This document shows, one piece after another, positions 1 to 12,660 of a stretch of 64,000 bases of DNA. The notes below the pieces were generated by a model. That model saw nothing but the letters and a program-made list of their open reading frames with translations, ran no database searches and was not told the DNA's origin. The position numbers were made by a program, and so were the translations under genes. This DNA comes from Eukaryota sp. TZLM1-RC. Taxonomy: Eukaryota > Metamonada: BaSk clade. The DNA lies in the NCBI GenBank assembly GCA_040285825.1, contig JAUPSS010000005.1, positions 1 through 64,000 of the forward strand. Direction: 5' to 3'. Each line of letters begins with the position of its first letter. Positions within the stretch are counted from its first letter, which is position 1.

Positions 1-3000
1 CAATCGTATCAAAACGATACTCTTACACTTACAGTAATGGTTTTTATTAGTTTGCAACATTCAATTGTATACTTTTGATTTTACTTTTTTTTACAATTCT
101 AATGTTTAAAAATTAATACACTCAATTAATTCAAATATATACAAAATCATTTGAAAATGTAATCATGAGTTTTGTACTGATCAAGTAACACATAGCCAAC
201 ATTACTACACACAATTTCACACAAAGTTTGATCACAAGTTGATCACATCTAGTACATAAGGACTACATGCAACTCATCTAATCATAATGACCATTCCTCA
301 AATGACCATAGCACGGACTTTTAACACCACAATTGTTATATTAATTGTCCCAAAATGGACTTTTAAAGATTTGACCAATGATTGTAATAAACAACCATTG
401 GTCAATATACGAAACTAGGAACTTCATATGAGCCTCAGTAAATCGTATCAAAAACGATACTCTTACACTTACAGCAATTGTTTTATTAGTTTGCAACATT
501 CAATTGTATACTTTTTGATTTTTACTTTTTACAATTTAATGTTTAAAAATTAATACACTCAATTAATTCAAATATATACAAAATCATTTGAAAATGTAAT
601 CATGAGTTTGTACTGATCAAGTAACACATAGCCAACATTACTCACACAATTTCACACAAAGTTTGATCACAAGTTGATCACATCTAGTACATAAGGACTA
701 CATGCAACTCACCAAATCACACCAATGACCATTCAACCAATCAAACCAATGACTACTCAAATGACCATAGCACGGACTTTAACACCACAATTGTTATATT
801 AATTGTCCCAAAATGGACTTTAAAGATTTGACCAATGATTGTAATAAACAACCATTGGTCAATATACGAAACTAGGAACTTCATATGAGCCTCAGTAAAT
901 CGTATCAAAAACGATACTCTTACACTTACAGCAATTGTTTTATTAGTTTGCAACATTCAATTGTATACTTTTTGATTTTTTACTTTTTTTACAATTTAAT
1001 GTTTAAAAATTAATACACTCAATTAATTCAAATATATACAAAATCATTTGAAAATGTAATCATGAGTTTGTACTGATCAAGTAACACATAGCCAACATTA
1101 CTAACACACAATTTCACACAAAGTTTGATCACAAGTTGATCACATCTAGTACATAAGGACTACATGCAACTCATCTAATCATACCAATGACTACTCAAAT
1201 GACCATAGCACGGACTTTAACACCACAATTGTTATATTAATTGTCCCAAAATGGACTTTAAAGATTTGACCAATGATTGTAATAAACAACCATTGGTCAA
1301 TATACGAAACTAGGAACTTCATATGAGCCTCAGTAAATCGTATCAAAAACGATACTCTTACACTTACAGCAATTGTTTTTATTAGTTTTACAACATTCAA
1401 TTGTATACTTTTTGATTTTTACTTTTTACAATTTAATGTTTAAAAATTAATACACTCAATTAATTCAAATATATACAAAATCATTTGAAAATGTAATCAT
1501 GAGTTTGTACTGATCAAGTAACACATAGCCAACATTACTCACACACAATTTCACACAAAGTTTGATCACAAGTTGATCACATCTAGTACATAGGACTACA
1601 TGCAACTCACCTAAATCACACCAATGACCATTCAACCAATCAAACCAATGACTACTCAAATGACCATAGCACGGACTTTAACACCACAATTGTTATATTA
1701 ATTGTCCCAAAATGGACTTTAAAGATTTGACCAATGATTGTAATAAACAACCATTGGTCAATATACGAAACTAGGAACTTCATATGAGCCTCAGTAAATC
1801 GTATCAAAAACGATACTCTTACACTTACAGCAATTGTTTTATTAGTTTGCAACATTCAATTGTATACTTTTGATTTTTACTTTTTTACAATTTAATGTTT
1901 AAAAATTAATACACTCAATTAATTCAAATATATACAAAATCATTTGAAAATGTAATCATGAGTTTGTACTGATCAAGTAACACATAGCCAACATTACTCA
2001 CACACAATTTCACACAAAGTTTGATCACAAGTTGATCACATCTAGTACATAAGGACTACATGCAACTCATCTAATCACACCAATGACCATTCAACCAATC
2101 AAACCAATGACTACTCAAATGACCATAGCACGGACTTTAACACCACAATTGTTATATTAATTGTCCCAAAATGGACTTTAAAGATTTGACCAATGATTGT
2201 AATAAACAACCATTGGTCAATATACGAAAACTAGGAACTTCATATGAGCCTCAGTAAATCGTATCAAAAACGATACTCTTACACTTACAGCAATTGTTTT
2301 ATTAGTTTGCAACATTCAATTGTATACTTTTTGATTTTTACTTTTTACAATTTAATGTTTAAAAATTAATACACTCAATTAATTCAAATATATACAAAAT
2401 CATTTGAAAATGTAATCATGAGTTTGTACTGATCAAGTAACACATAGCCAACATTACTCACACACAATTTCACACAAAGTTTGATCACAAGTTGATCACA
2501 TCTAGTACATAAGGACTACATGCAACTCACCAAATCACACCAATGACCATTCAACCAATCAAACCAATGACTACTCAAATGACCATAGCACGGACTTTAA
2601 CACCACAATTGTTATATTAATTGTCCCAAAATGGACTTTTAAAGATTTGACCAATGATTGTAATAAACAACCATTGGTCAATATACGAAACTAGGAACTT
2701 CATATGAGCCTCAGTAAATCGTATCAAAACGATACTCTTACACTTACAGCAATTGTTTTATTAGTTTGCAACATTCAATTGTATACTTTTTGATTTTTAC
2801 TTTTTACAATTTAATGTTTAAAAATTAATACACTCAATTAATTCAAATATATACAAAATCATTTGAAAATGTAATCATGAGTTTGTACTGATCAAGTAAC
2901 ACATAGCCAACATTACTCACACACAATTTCACACAAAGTTTGATCACAAGTTGATCACATCTAGTACATAAGGACTACATGCAACTCATCTAATCACACC

Positions 3001-6000
3001 AATGACCATTCAACCAATCAAACCAATGACTACTCAAATGACCATAGCACGGACTTTAACACCACAATTGTTATATTAATTGTCCCAAAATGGACTTTAA
3101 AGATTTGACCAATGATTGTAATAAACAACCATTGGTCAATATACGAAACTAGGAACTTCATATGAGCCTCAGTAAATCGTATCAAAAACGATACTCTTAC
3201 ACTTACAGCAATTGTTTTATTAGTTTGCAACATTCAATTGTATACTTTTGATTTTTACTTTTTTTACAATTTAATGTTTAAAAATTAATACACTCAATTA
3301 ATTCAAATATATACAAAATCATTTGAAAATGTAATCATGAGTTTGTACTGATCAAGTAACACATAGCCAACATTACTCACACACAATTTCACACAAAGTT
3401 TGATCACAAGTTGATCACATCTAGTACATAAGACTACATGCAACTCATCTAATCACACCAATGACCATTCAACCAATCAAACCAATGACTACTCAAATGA
3501 CCATAGCACGGACTTTAACACCACAATTGTTATATTAATTGTCCCAAAATGGACTTTAAAGATTTGACCAATGATTGTAATAAACAACCATTGGTCAATA
3601 TACGAAACTAGGAACTTCATATGAGCCTCAGTAAATCGTATCAAAACGATACTCTTACACTTACAGCAATTGTTTTATTAGTTTGCAACATTCAATTGTA
3701 TACTTTTTGATTTTTACTTTTTACAATTTAATGTTTAAAAATTAATACACTCAATTAATTCAAATATATACAAAATCATTTGAAAATGTAATCATGAGTT
3801 TGTACTGATCAAGTAACACATAGCCAACATTACTCACACACAATTTCACACAAAGTTTGATCACAAGTTGATCACATCTAGTACATAAGGACTACATGCA
3901 ACTCACCAAATCACACCAATGACCATTCAACCAATCAAACCAATGACTACTCAAATGACCATAGCACGGACTTTAACACCACAATTGTTATATTAATTGT
4001 CCCAAAATGGACTTTAAAGATTTGACCAATGATTGTAATAAACAACCATTGGTCAATATACGAAACTAGGAACTTCATATGAGCCTCAGTAAATCGTATC
4101 AAAAACGATACTCTTACACTTACAGCAATTGTTTTATTAGTTTGCAACATTCAATTGTATACTTTTTGATTTTTTACTTTTTTTACAATTTAATGTTTAA
4201 AAATTAATACACTCAATTAATTCAAATATATACAAAATCATTTGAAAATGTAATCATGAGTTTGTACTGATCAAGTAACACATAGCCAACATTACTCACA
4301 CACAATTTCACACAAAGTTTGATCACAAGTTGATCACATCTAGTACATAAAGACTACATGCAACTCATCTAATCACACCAATGACCATTCAACCAATCAT
4401 ACCAATGACTAATCAAATGACCATAGCACGGACTTTAACACCACAATTGTTATATTAATTGTCCCAAAATGGACTTTAAAGATTTGACCAATGATTGTAA
4501 TAAACAACCATTGGTCAATATACGAAACTAGGAACTTCATATGAGCCTCAGTAAATCGTATCAAAAACGATACTCTTACACTTACAGCAATTGTTTTATT
4601 AGTTTACAACATTCAATTGTATACTTTTTGATTTTTACTTTTTACAATTTAATGTTTAAAAATTAATACACTCAATTAATTCAAATATATACAAAATCAT
4701 TTGAAAATGTAATCATGAGTTTGTACTGATCAAGTAACACATAGCCAACATTACTAACACACAATTTCACACAAAGTTTGATCACAAGTTGATCACATCT
4801 AGTACATAAAGACTACATGCAACTCATCTAATCACACCAATGACCATTCAACCAATCATACCAATGACTAATCAAATGACCATAGCACGGACTTTAACAC
4901 CACAATTGTTATATTAATTGTCCCAAAATGGACTTTAAAGATTTGACCAATGATTGTAATAAACAACCATTGGTCAATATACGAAACTAGGAACTTCATA
5001 TGAGCCTCAGTAAATCGTATCAAAACGATACTCTTACACTTACAGCAATTGTTTTATTAGTTTACAACATTCAATTGTATACTTTTGATTTTTTACTTTT
5101 TTACAATTTAATGTTTAAAAATTAATACACTCAATTAATTCAAATATATACAAAATCATTTGAAAATGTAATCATGAGTTTGTACTGATCAAGTAACACA
5201 TAGCCAACATTACTAACACACAATTTCACACAAAGTTTGATCACAAGTTGATCACATCTAGTACATAAAGACTACATGCAACTCATCTAATCACACCAAT
5301 GACCATTCAACCAATCATACCAATGACTAATCAAATGACCATAGCACGGACTTTAACACCACAATTGTTATATTAATTGTCCCAAAATGGACTTTAAAGA
5401 TTTGACCAATGATTGTAATAAACAACCATTGGTCAATATACGAAACTAGGAACTTCATATGAGCCTCAGTAAATCGTATCAAAAACGATACTCTTACACT
5501 TACAGCAATTGTTTTATTAGTTTACAACATTCAATTGTATACTTTTTGATTTTTTACTTTTTTTACAATTTAATGTTTAAAAATTAATACACTCAATTAA
5601 TTCAAATATATACAAAATCATTTGAAAATGTAATCATGAGTTTGTACTGATCAAGTAACACATAGCCAACATTACTAACACACAATTTCACACAAAGTTT
5701 GATCACAAGTTGATCACATCTAGTACATAAAGACTACATGCAACTCACCAAATCACACCAATGACCATTCAACCAATCATACCAATGACTAATCAAATGA
5801 CCATAGCACGGACTTTAACACCACAATTGTTATATTAATTGTCCCAAAATGGACTTTAAAGATTTGACCAATGATTGTAATAAACAACCATTGGTCAATA
5901 TACGAAACTAGGAACTTCATATGAGCCTCAGTAAATCGTATCAAAAACGATACTCTTACACTTACAGCAATTGTTTTATTAGTTTACAACATTCAATTGT

Positions 6001-8730
6001 ATACTTTTTGATTTTTTACTTTTTTACAATTTAATGTTTAAAAATTAATACACTCAATTAATTCAAATATATACAAAATCATTTGAAAATGTAATCATGA
6101 GTTTGTACTGATCAAGTAACACATAGCCAACATTACTAACACACAATTTCACACAAAGTTTGATCACAAGTTGATCACATCTAGTACATAAAGACTACAT
6201 GCAACTCATCTAATCATACCAATGACCATTCAACCAATCATACCAATGACTAATCAAATGACCATAGCACGGACTTTAACACCACAATTGTTATATTAAT
6301 TGTCCCAAAATGGACTTTAAAGATTTGACCAATGATTGTAATAAACAACCATTGGTCAATATACGAAACTAGGAACTTCATATGAGCCTCAGTAAATCGT
6401 ATCAAAAACGATACTCTTACACTTACAGCAATTGTTTTATTAGTTTACAACATTCAATTGTATACTTTTTGATTTTTTTACTTTTTTTACAATTTAATGT
6501 TTAAAAATTAATACACTCAATTAATTCAAATATATACAAAATCATTTGAAAATGTAATCATGAGTTTGTACTGATCAAGTAACACATAGCCAACATTACT
6601 CACACACAATTTCACACAAAGTTTGATCACAAGTTGATCACATCTAGTACATAAGGACTACATGCAACTCACCAAATCACACCAATGACCATTCAACCAA
6701 TCAAACCAATGACTACTCAAATGACCATAGCACGGACTTTAACACCACAATTGTTATATTAATTGTCCCAAAATGGACTTTAAAGATTTGACCAATGATT
6801 GTAATAAACAACCATTGGTCAATATACGAAACTAGGAACTTCATATGAGCCTCAGTAAATCGTATCAAAAACGATACTCTTACACTTACAGCAATTGTTT
6901 TATTAGTTTACAACATTCAATTGTATACTTTTTGATTTTTTACTTTTTTTACAATTTAATGTTTAAAAATTAATACACTCAATTAATTCAAATATATACA
7001 AAATCATTTGAAAATGTAATCATGAGTTTGTACTGATCAAGTAACACATAGCCAACATTACTCACACACAATTTCACACAAAGTTTGATCACAAGTTGAT
7101 CACATCTAGTACATAAGGACTACATGCAACTCACCAAATCAAACCAATGACTACTCAAATGACCATAGCACGGACTTTAACACCACAATTGTTATATTAA
7201 TTGTCCCAAAATGGACTTTAAAGATTTGACCAATGATTGTAATAAACAACCATTGGTCAATATACGAAACTAGGAACTTCATATGAGCCTCAGTAAATCG
7301 TATCAAAAACGATACTCTTACACTTACAGCAATTGTTTTATTAGTTTACAACATTCAATTGTATACTTTTTGATTTTTTTACTATTTTTACAATTTAATG
7401 TTTAAAAATTAATACACTCAATTAATTCAAATATATACAAAATCATTTGAAAATGTAATCATGAGTTTGTACTGATCAAGTAACACATAGCCAACATTAC
7501 TAACACACAATTTCACACAAAGTTTGATCACAAGTTGATCACATCTAGTACATAAGGACTACATGCAACTCATCTAATCATACCAATGACTAATCAAATG
7601 ACCATAGCACGGACTTTAACACCACAATTGTTATATTAATTGTCCCAAAATGGACTTTAAAGATTTGACCAATGATTGTAATAAACAACCATTGGTCAAT
7701 ATACGAAACTAGGAACTTCATATGAGCCTCAGTAAATCGTATCAAAAACGATACTCTTACACTTACAGCAATTGTTTTATTAGTTTGCAACATTCAATTG
7801 TATACTTTTTGATTTTTTACTTTTTTTACAATTTAATGTTTAAAAATTAATACACTCAATTAATTCAAATATATACAAAATCATTTGAAAATGTAATCAT
7901 GAGTTTGTACTGATCAAGTAACACATAGCCAACATTACTAACACACAATTTCACACAAAGTTTGATCACAAGTTGATCACATCTAGTACATAAAGACTAC
8001 ATGCAACTCATCTAATCATACCAATGACCATTCAACCAATCATACCAATGACTACTCAAATGACCATAGCACGGACTTTAACACCACAATTGTTATATTA
8101 ATTGTCCCAAAATGGACTTTAAAGATTTGACCAATGATTGTAATAAACAACCATTGGTCAATATACGAAACTAGGAACTTCATATGAGCCTCAGTAAATC
8201 GTATCAAAAACGATACTCTTACACTTACAGCAATTGTTTTATTAGTTTGCAACATTCAATTGTATACTTTTTGATTTTTTACTTTTTTTACAATTTAATG
8301 TTTAAAAATTAATACACTCAATTAATTCAAATACAAAATCATTTGAAAATGTAATCATGAGTTTGTACTGATCAAGTAACACATAGCCAACATTACTAAC
8401 ACACAATTTCACACAAAGTTTGATCACAAGTTGATCACATCTAGTACATAAAGACTACATGCAACTCATCTAATCATACCAATGACCATTCAACCAATCA
8501 AACCAATGACTACTCAAATGACCATAGCACGGACTTTAACACCACAATTGTTATATTAATTGTCCCAAAATGGACTTTAAAGATTTGACCAATGATTGTA
8601 ATAAACAACCATTGGTCAATATACGAAACTAGGAACTTCATATGAGCCTCAGTAAATCGTATCAAAAACGATACTCTTACACTTACAGCAATTGTTTTAT
8701 TAGTTTGCAACATTCAATTGTATACTTTTT
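1..8730. repeat. Tandem satellite array, about 19 units of 438-462 bp
   Basis: The marker CGTATCAAAAACGATAC recurs at 5, 444, 901, 1339, 1800, 2260, 2720, 3179, 3637, 4095, 4557, 5016, 5475, 5937, 6399, 6861, 7299, 7739, 8200 and 8659. The usual spacing is 457-462 bp. Four short units (starting at 5, 901, 6861 and 7299) measure 438-440 bp because they lack about 21 bp of the CCAAT-rich segment. Units are nearly identical, which indicates homogenisation. Each contains a perfect 10-bp inverted repeat TTGACCAATG / CATTGGTCAA around a 13-nt loop, a GTATC/GATAC dyad and a TGATCACAAGTTGATCA repeat. A minus-strand 67-codon frame occurs in many units, but a G-to-A variant turns its third codon into a stop in others, so it is not treated as a gene. 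The array continues beyond the left edge. A centromeric or subtelomeric role is possible but unproven. Confidence 0.97.
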
Positions 8731-8789
8731 GTTTTTTATTTCAAAATCGAATTGTTTAAGTTAATGTTTTTTTTCAAAATGCAACTTTA

Positions 8790-8990
8790 TTTATTATTTT
8801 CTACGAAGAAACAAAACAAAACAAAACAAATTAAAACACATAAGAAACATAATTCTCCACGCCAACTCTTGATGAATCCTTAAACAGCGTGGACATCATT
8901 AAGTTTAAGTACTTGAGAACCCTTCTATACAAAGCAAAAATGATACGATTCTTTCATAAATTCCCTGCAAAATTCTTATCACTTGAACGG
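8790..8990 (-). mobile_element. 5'-truncated LINE 3' tail inserted at the satellite edge
   Basis: This stretch matches 15100-15285 closely, which is the 3' end of the LINE at 15.1-17.4 kb. Shared features are TTCTACGAAG, an AAACAAAAC run, CTCCACGCCAACTCTTGATG and the coding end. Homology stops at CACTTGA in both places, so this is a truncated copy lying on the minus strand. Satellite-like sequence is recognisable on both sides (the array ends near 8730 and a decayed unit resumes near 9065), so the LINE tail probably inserted into an array unit. Confidence 0.75.
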
Positions 8991-9064
8991 AATCAATTAT
9001 CAAAATCATTGAAACAATTCAACGCAGACTGACTAATGTGTGCTTTATGTTATAAATCAAAAAA

Positions 9065-9387
9065 CTCACTTAATTCAGCTAAATACCAAATCAATTTAAA
9101 ATTTAATCATGTGCCTTGTCAAAGTAAATATAACACATAGCCAACATTACTCACACACAATTTCATACAAAGTGAAATCATTTGTGACACTTCTTATACA
9201 TATAAGACTTGAAGCAACTCAATCGATCAATCAACTGGTCACACCGATGACCACTCAAATGACCACTAAAACAACTCTGACACCACAGTTGTTATAGTAA
9301 ATGTCCCAAAATGGCAAGAATGATTTTGAAAAGATTTGTAATCATTCCGCACATAAATTGATTGAGAATTTATGAAGAAATCCTCAT
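9065..9387. repeat. Decayed satellite unit next to the first gene
   Basis: Segments of the satellite are recognisable in order but diverged. They are an ACTTAATTC stretch, AATCATG, AACACATAGCCAACATTACT, CACACAATTTCA, ACTCAAATGACCA, ACACCACA-TTGTTATA and TGTCCCAAAATGG. The similarity can be followed weakly to the CATATG that supplies the start codon of the next gene. The unit has escaped homogenisation, as expected at the edge of an array. Confidence 0.7.
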
Positions 9388-12300
9388 ATGCACTTTTGTC
9401 TTCCAATCAGGTTTTCTGCGTCTGAATTGTCAGTAACTTGTTGTTATGCACATTACTACATCACTGGTTCTTTTGATGGTACAGTTGCTGTTTGGAATTC
9501 CAGTCCACTATGTCTCATTTCCTATATTGGCTCCAAATATCAACTTCCTATAACACATCTCAAAGTTCATCAAAGTTCATCATGTACTCTTCTATACATT
9601 GTACATGGAAGCTTACATCTTTCTTGTTATGACCTTCTCAATGGTGTTTTTCGCTCTTCGGCCACACTTACTTCTCCGTTGAGGACTTTTTCATCGGGAA
9701 CTCATTATTTAGTAGGAACTCTTTATAATGGCCAAATTTGCTCCTGGATTCACGACAAGCTTGCTGTTCGTTCCTTGACTCCTGTTGGTGGACTAATTTC
9801 ACTTGTTGTCCATATAACAAAGGACGTGTTTTTGTTCAGAACCACATCACTATGGTACCTATTTCGAGCAGACTCCAATTCTATTTCTGACTTTGATTTT
9901 CCAGTTTTTCAGGGCAATGATGTACATTTTATTAAGAAAGTACCAAATTCTTTTATTTTTCTAGTTTTGTGTCAACAGAGTTTGTACCTTATAAGCTTTT
10001 CATCTTGTTTTACCCCGTTTATAATTTATTCTTATTCTTTTTCTTTGATTAGATTGATAGACGTAAATGACCTTTTATTCCACGACGACCAACTCATATT
10101 GGTTTCTGATAGCTCCAATGTTGCTTTTTTCGTTCAATTTCATATTCCCCAGGATTTCTTTCAAAAATTTCCTGCTAATTTATCTTATTCTCTAGAACCT
10201 TTAGGAGAGTATAGTGTCGATGTTGGGGACTCTGATAGTGAAAGCTTTCCTTTAGTGAAAGATTTTCCTTGCTCCACTGATAGCAATTGTAACGGTGACC
10301 AAAATGAACCAGAATTTGCTAATTTGCCTAGCTTTTTTGAGGGTTTTTTCAAAATGTCATTACTTGGAAAATTGTCTTTGAGTGGATATTCAAGAGTTTT
10401 CGGCGATTTACTTGTAATTAGACAACTTTCTGGTATAGTCAACACTAATTATGAGCTAGTGACGAACCTTGAAGACCGATATTTGTTTGGATCTTCCTCT
10501 GTTTTAAATAATAATTTTCTTTTTTTGATTGAAAATAGATTTTTGCTTTGTAGCATTGAATCGGCTAAGCTGATTGTTTTTGACTTATTCAACGGGTCAC
10601 GTGATATGTTTGATCTCGAAGTTGAAGGTCAGGACAATGGTAACTCTAACTTGATATTGATTGATAATGTTTTGGTATTTTATTATTGCCAAACCTTTTT
10701 CACCTTTGACTTTCACGAACACAGTCTCAGTTCAAAACCTTTTTCATTTCACACAGGGGTTAGGAATGAACCATTTCAACATCCTTTAGACTTCTCTCTT
10801 ATGAATGTTGGCAATCAAGGTCTTTTCTTTGCTGCTCTTGTGTCTTCCAAAGTTTACGTTTTTTCCATTCAAAATGATCTGATAAACCCTTTTGTTTTAA
10901 TTAAGGGAATTCCATGTAATTGTTCTGTAACTTCTATTGACATTAAATCTGGTTTTGTCTTTGTTGTCATCGTGAATCAAGTCAATTTTTTGGAAAGTTG
11001 TTGCACATTTAAAATATTGTTTTCCAACAATGAACGAATTTTTAACTCAGTTATTTTGGATTCTTTTTTCTATACGTACAATACCGCTGATGTCAATATT
11101 AACAAAAATGTACTTAATCGAAACCAACAGAGTAATTCTTTTATTACTATTAAAGATCTTAGTACATCTAATTCGTGGGTACAGTCATTGGAATTCAACT
11201 GGGAGAAGTTACTGGAATTCTTCAAAAATGAAGAGTTAAACCCCGTCTTTCTCGTCAGTGAGCTTCTCTCGAAATTTTGGATTTGTTCCATCTGGGCTGA
11301 CAATTTTTTATGTTTTTCCCAAAAAAATTCATTTGTGCTGCCCTCACCAAATACCCACATTGATCACGTGTCATTGACTACTCATTCACCTTTCTATAAA
11401 ACCTCACTTGATGTTTTTGTTATGTCGCTTTTGTTAGTCAAAGTGGACCCAAGTGATGGTGATTTGATTAATTTTGCAAGTTTTTCTAGCAATCTCAATT
11501 ATATTCCACACTTGTCTTATCTGGGTAAGTCGTTGATGTCTACCAATGAATTAATTAAAAATGCCAGTCGTATTTTACTCGAGATATTACTCAGAAATCT
11601 TGACGGTGTAGACCTTTGCGCAATTTTGGAAAAATGGATGATCTTATTAGATGAATTATTGGTTCAGAACTCTTGTTTACTTTCTATTTTGGAAGTGTTT
11701 GGTGTCTGTTGTTTGCTTTTCCATGAAGTCAAAGTACTTCCATTTAATTTCAATTATTCCCCCTTGATTAAAACAATCTCTCTATTTGCTTCATCCACTT
11801 TGGATTGTGGAATTTCTGGTATTGTTCATTTTGCTGACTTTGTGTCTCTAATTCCTGGTGTATTCACTTCCGAAGTTCAACTTTTGGGTCAAGTATTTTC
11901 TTTGTTCTTTGATTGCCTTGTTTATAATTCTGGCACGCTACTCAAATACCAAGAATCCATTGTTCTTCGAGCCTTGTCTGTTCTAGGTTCTGCATTCTAC
12001 ATTCAATTTCTCAGTCATTGTCAGATTTTGATGCACAGAGTTTGTCGTTTATCTAATGAAGACAATCGAACTGAAAAGTCCTTCCTGTTGTTGGTAAGTT
12101 GCAATGTTTTAAGTAGAATTTTGCGATTTAATCGCCATTGTTTCAATTCAAGGTTAGTTGACTTTATCGAAGTATTAATTTGTATTTTCCGAAACTCAGA
12201 TCCTCAGGTTTTTCCAGCTAGTTATAAATCTGTTTACAATTTTCTTAAAGAAGTTGGTTCACTTTTTAAGTCAGTGTCCTTTTGTCCAATAGGTTTGTAT

Positions 12301-12660
12301 TTAGTAGTTGCCACTGCTGATAATACTGGCCAGTTTCAGTTTTTCGATTTAAGAACACGAGTGACTAAAATTAAGCCTCTCATCATTAAGGGACATTCTT
12401 CAAGGGTCACCTTTGTGGAGTTTTCTCCTTGTGGTCATTACTTTAGTTCGTTTTCTCAGCAAACTTTAATTTTCAAAATTTGGAAAGTCAATGATTTGTG
12501 CAAGAATCGCTTGTTTTATAAACCTGTTGGTCGTGAAATTTCGTTGCAAAATGAAAGAATTTCACACTCTGAAACTATTAGACTATTCTGGGAATCAAGT
12601 TCGGTTGAATTAGTTGCTGATAATTATAAGCGAAAATTTGACCTAGAATCAGTAATTTGA
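9388..12660 (+). CDS. WDR7: WDR7 / rabconnectin-3 beta-like WD40 protein
   Basis: The product is 1090 residues with WD40-type blades at both ends. Residues about 15-190 contain ITGSFDGTVAVWN, and residues about 965-1045 contain GLYLVVATADNTGQFQFFDL, a GHSSRV blade and IFKIWKV. The long middle is helical without clear motifs. This two-propeller layout, and a C-terminus built like that of vertebrate WDR7 (a last propeller blade, then a short strand ending in a basic-acidic tail), suggest rabconnectin-3 beta. That protein works with DMXL proteins to assemble and activate the V-ATPase on endosomes. At 1090 residues it is shorter than animal WDR7 (about 1490). The first ATG follows an in-frame TGA at 9373 and lies in satellite-derived sequence, so the true start could be further in or on an upstream exon. 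Another double-WD40 family is the main alternative. Confidence 0.6.
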   Translation: MHFCLPIRFSASELSVTCCYAHYYITGSFDGTVAVWNSSPLCLISYIGSKYQLPITHLKVHQSSSCTLLYIVHGSLHLSCYDLLNGVFRSSATLTSPLRTFSSGTHYLVGTLYNGQICSWIHDKLAVRSLTPVGGLISLVVHITKDVFLFRTTSLWYLFRADSNSISDFDFPVFQGNDVHFIKKVPNSFIFLVLCQQSLYLISFSSCFTPFIIYSYSFSLIRLIDVNDLLFHDDQLILVSDSSNVAFFVQFHIPQDFFQKFPANLSYSLEPLGEYSVDVGDSDSESFPLVKDFPCSTDSNCNGDQNEPEFANLPSFFEGFFKMSLLGKLSLSGYSRVFGDLLVIRQLSGIVNTNYELVTNLEDRYLFGSSSVLNNNFLFLIENRFLLCSIESAKLIVFDLFNGSRDMFDLEVEGQDNGNSNLILIDNVLVFYYCQTFFTFDFHEHSLSSKPFSFHTGVRNEPFQHPLDFSLMNVGNQGLFFAALVSSKVYVFSIQNDLINPFVLIKGIPCNCSVTSIDIKSGFVFVVIVNQVNFLESCCTFKILFSNNERIFNSVILDSFFYTYNTADVNINKNVLNRNQQSNSFITIKDLSTSNSWVQSLEFNWEKLLEFFKNEELNPVFLVSELLSKFWICSIWADNFLCFSQKNSFVLPSPNTHIDHVSLTTHSPFYKTSLDVFVMSLLLVKVDPSDGDLINFASFSSNLNYIPHLSYLGKSLMSTNELIKNASRILLEILLRNLDGVDLCAILEKWMILLDELLVQNSCLLSILEVFGVCCLLFHEVKVLPFNFNYSPLIKTISLFASSTLDCGISGIVHFADFVSLIPGVFTSEVQLLGQVFSLFFDCLVYNSGTLLKYQESIVLRALSVLGSAFYIQFLSHCQILMHRVCRLSNEDNRTEKSFLLLVSCNVLSRILRFNRHCFNSRLVDFIEVLICIFRNSDPQVFPASYKSVYNFLKEVGSLFKSVSFCPIGLYLVVATADNTGQFQFFDLRTRVTKIKPLIIKGHSSRVTFVEFSPCGHYFSSFSQQTLIFKIWKVNDLCKNRLFYKPVGREISLQNERISHSETIRLFWESSSVELVADNYKRKFDLESVI

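Noticed and set aside
753-8713. Recurring 67-codon minus-strand frame in the satellite units
   Set aside because: It exists because units are homogenised. A common G-to-A variant (TTTGCAAC to TTTACAAC) makes its third codon a stop in the 4.6-7.4 kb run, so there is no coding constraint.
1-8730. CRISPR array
   Set aside because: Repeats are 440-460 bp units without unique spacers, and the context is eukaryotic.
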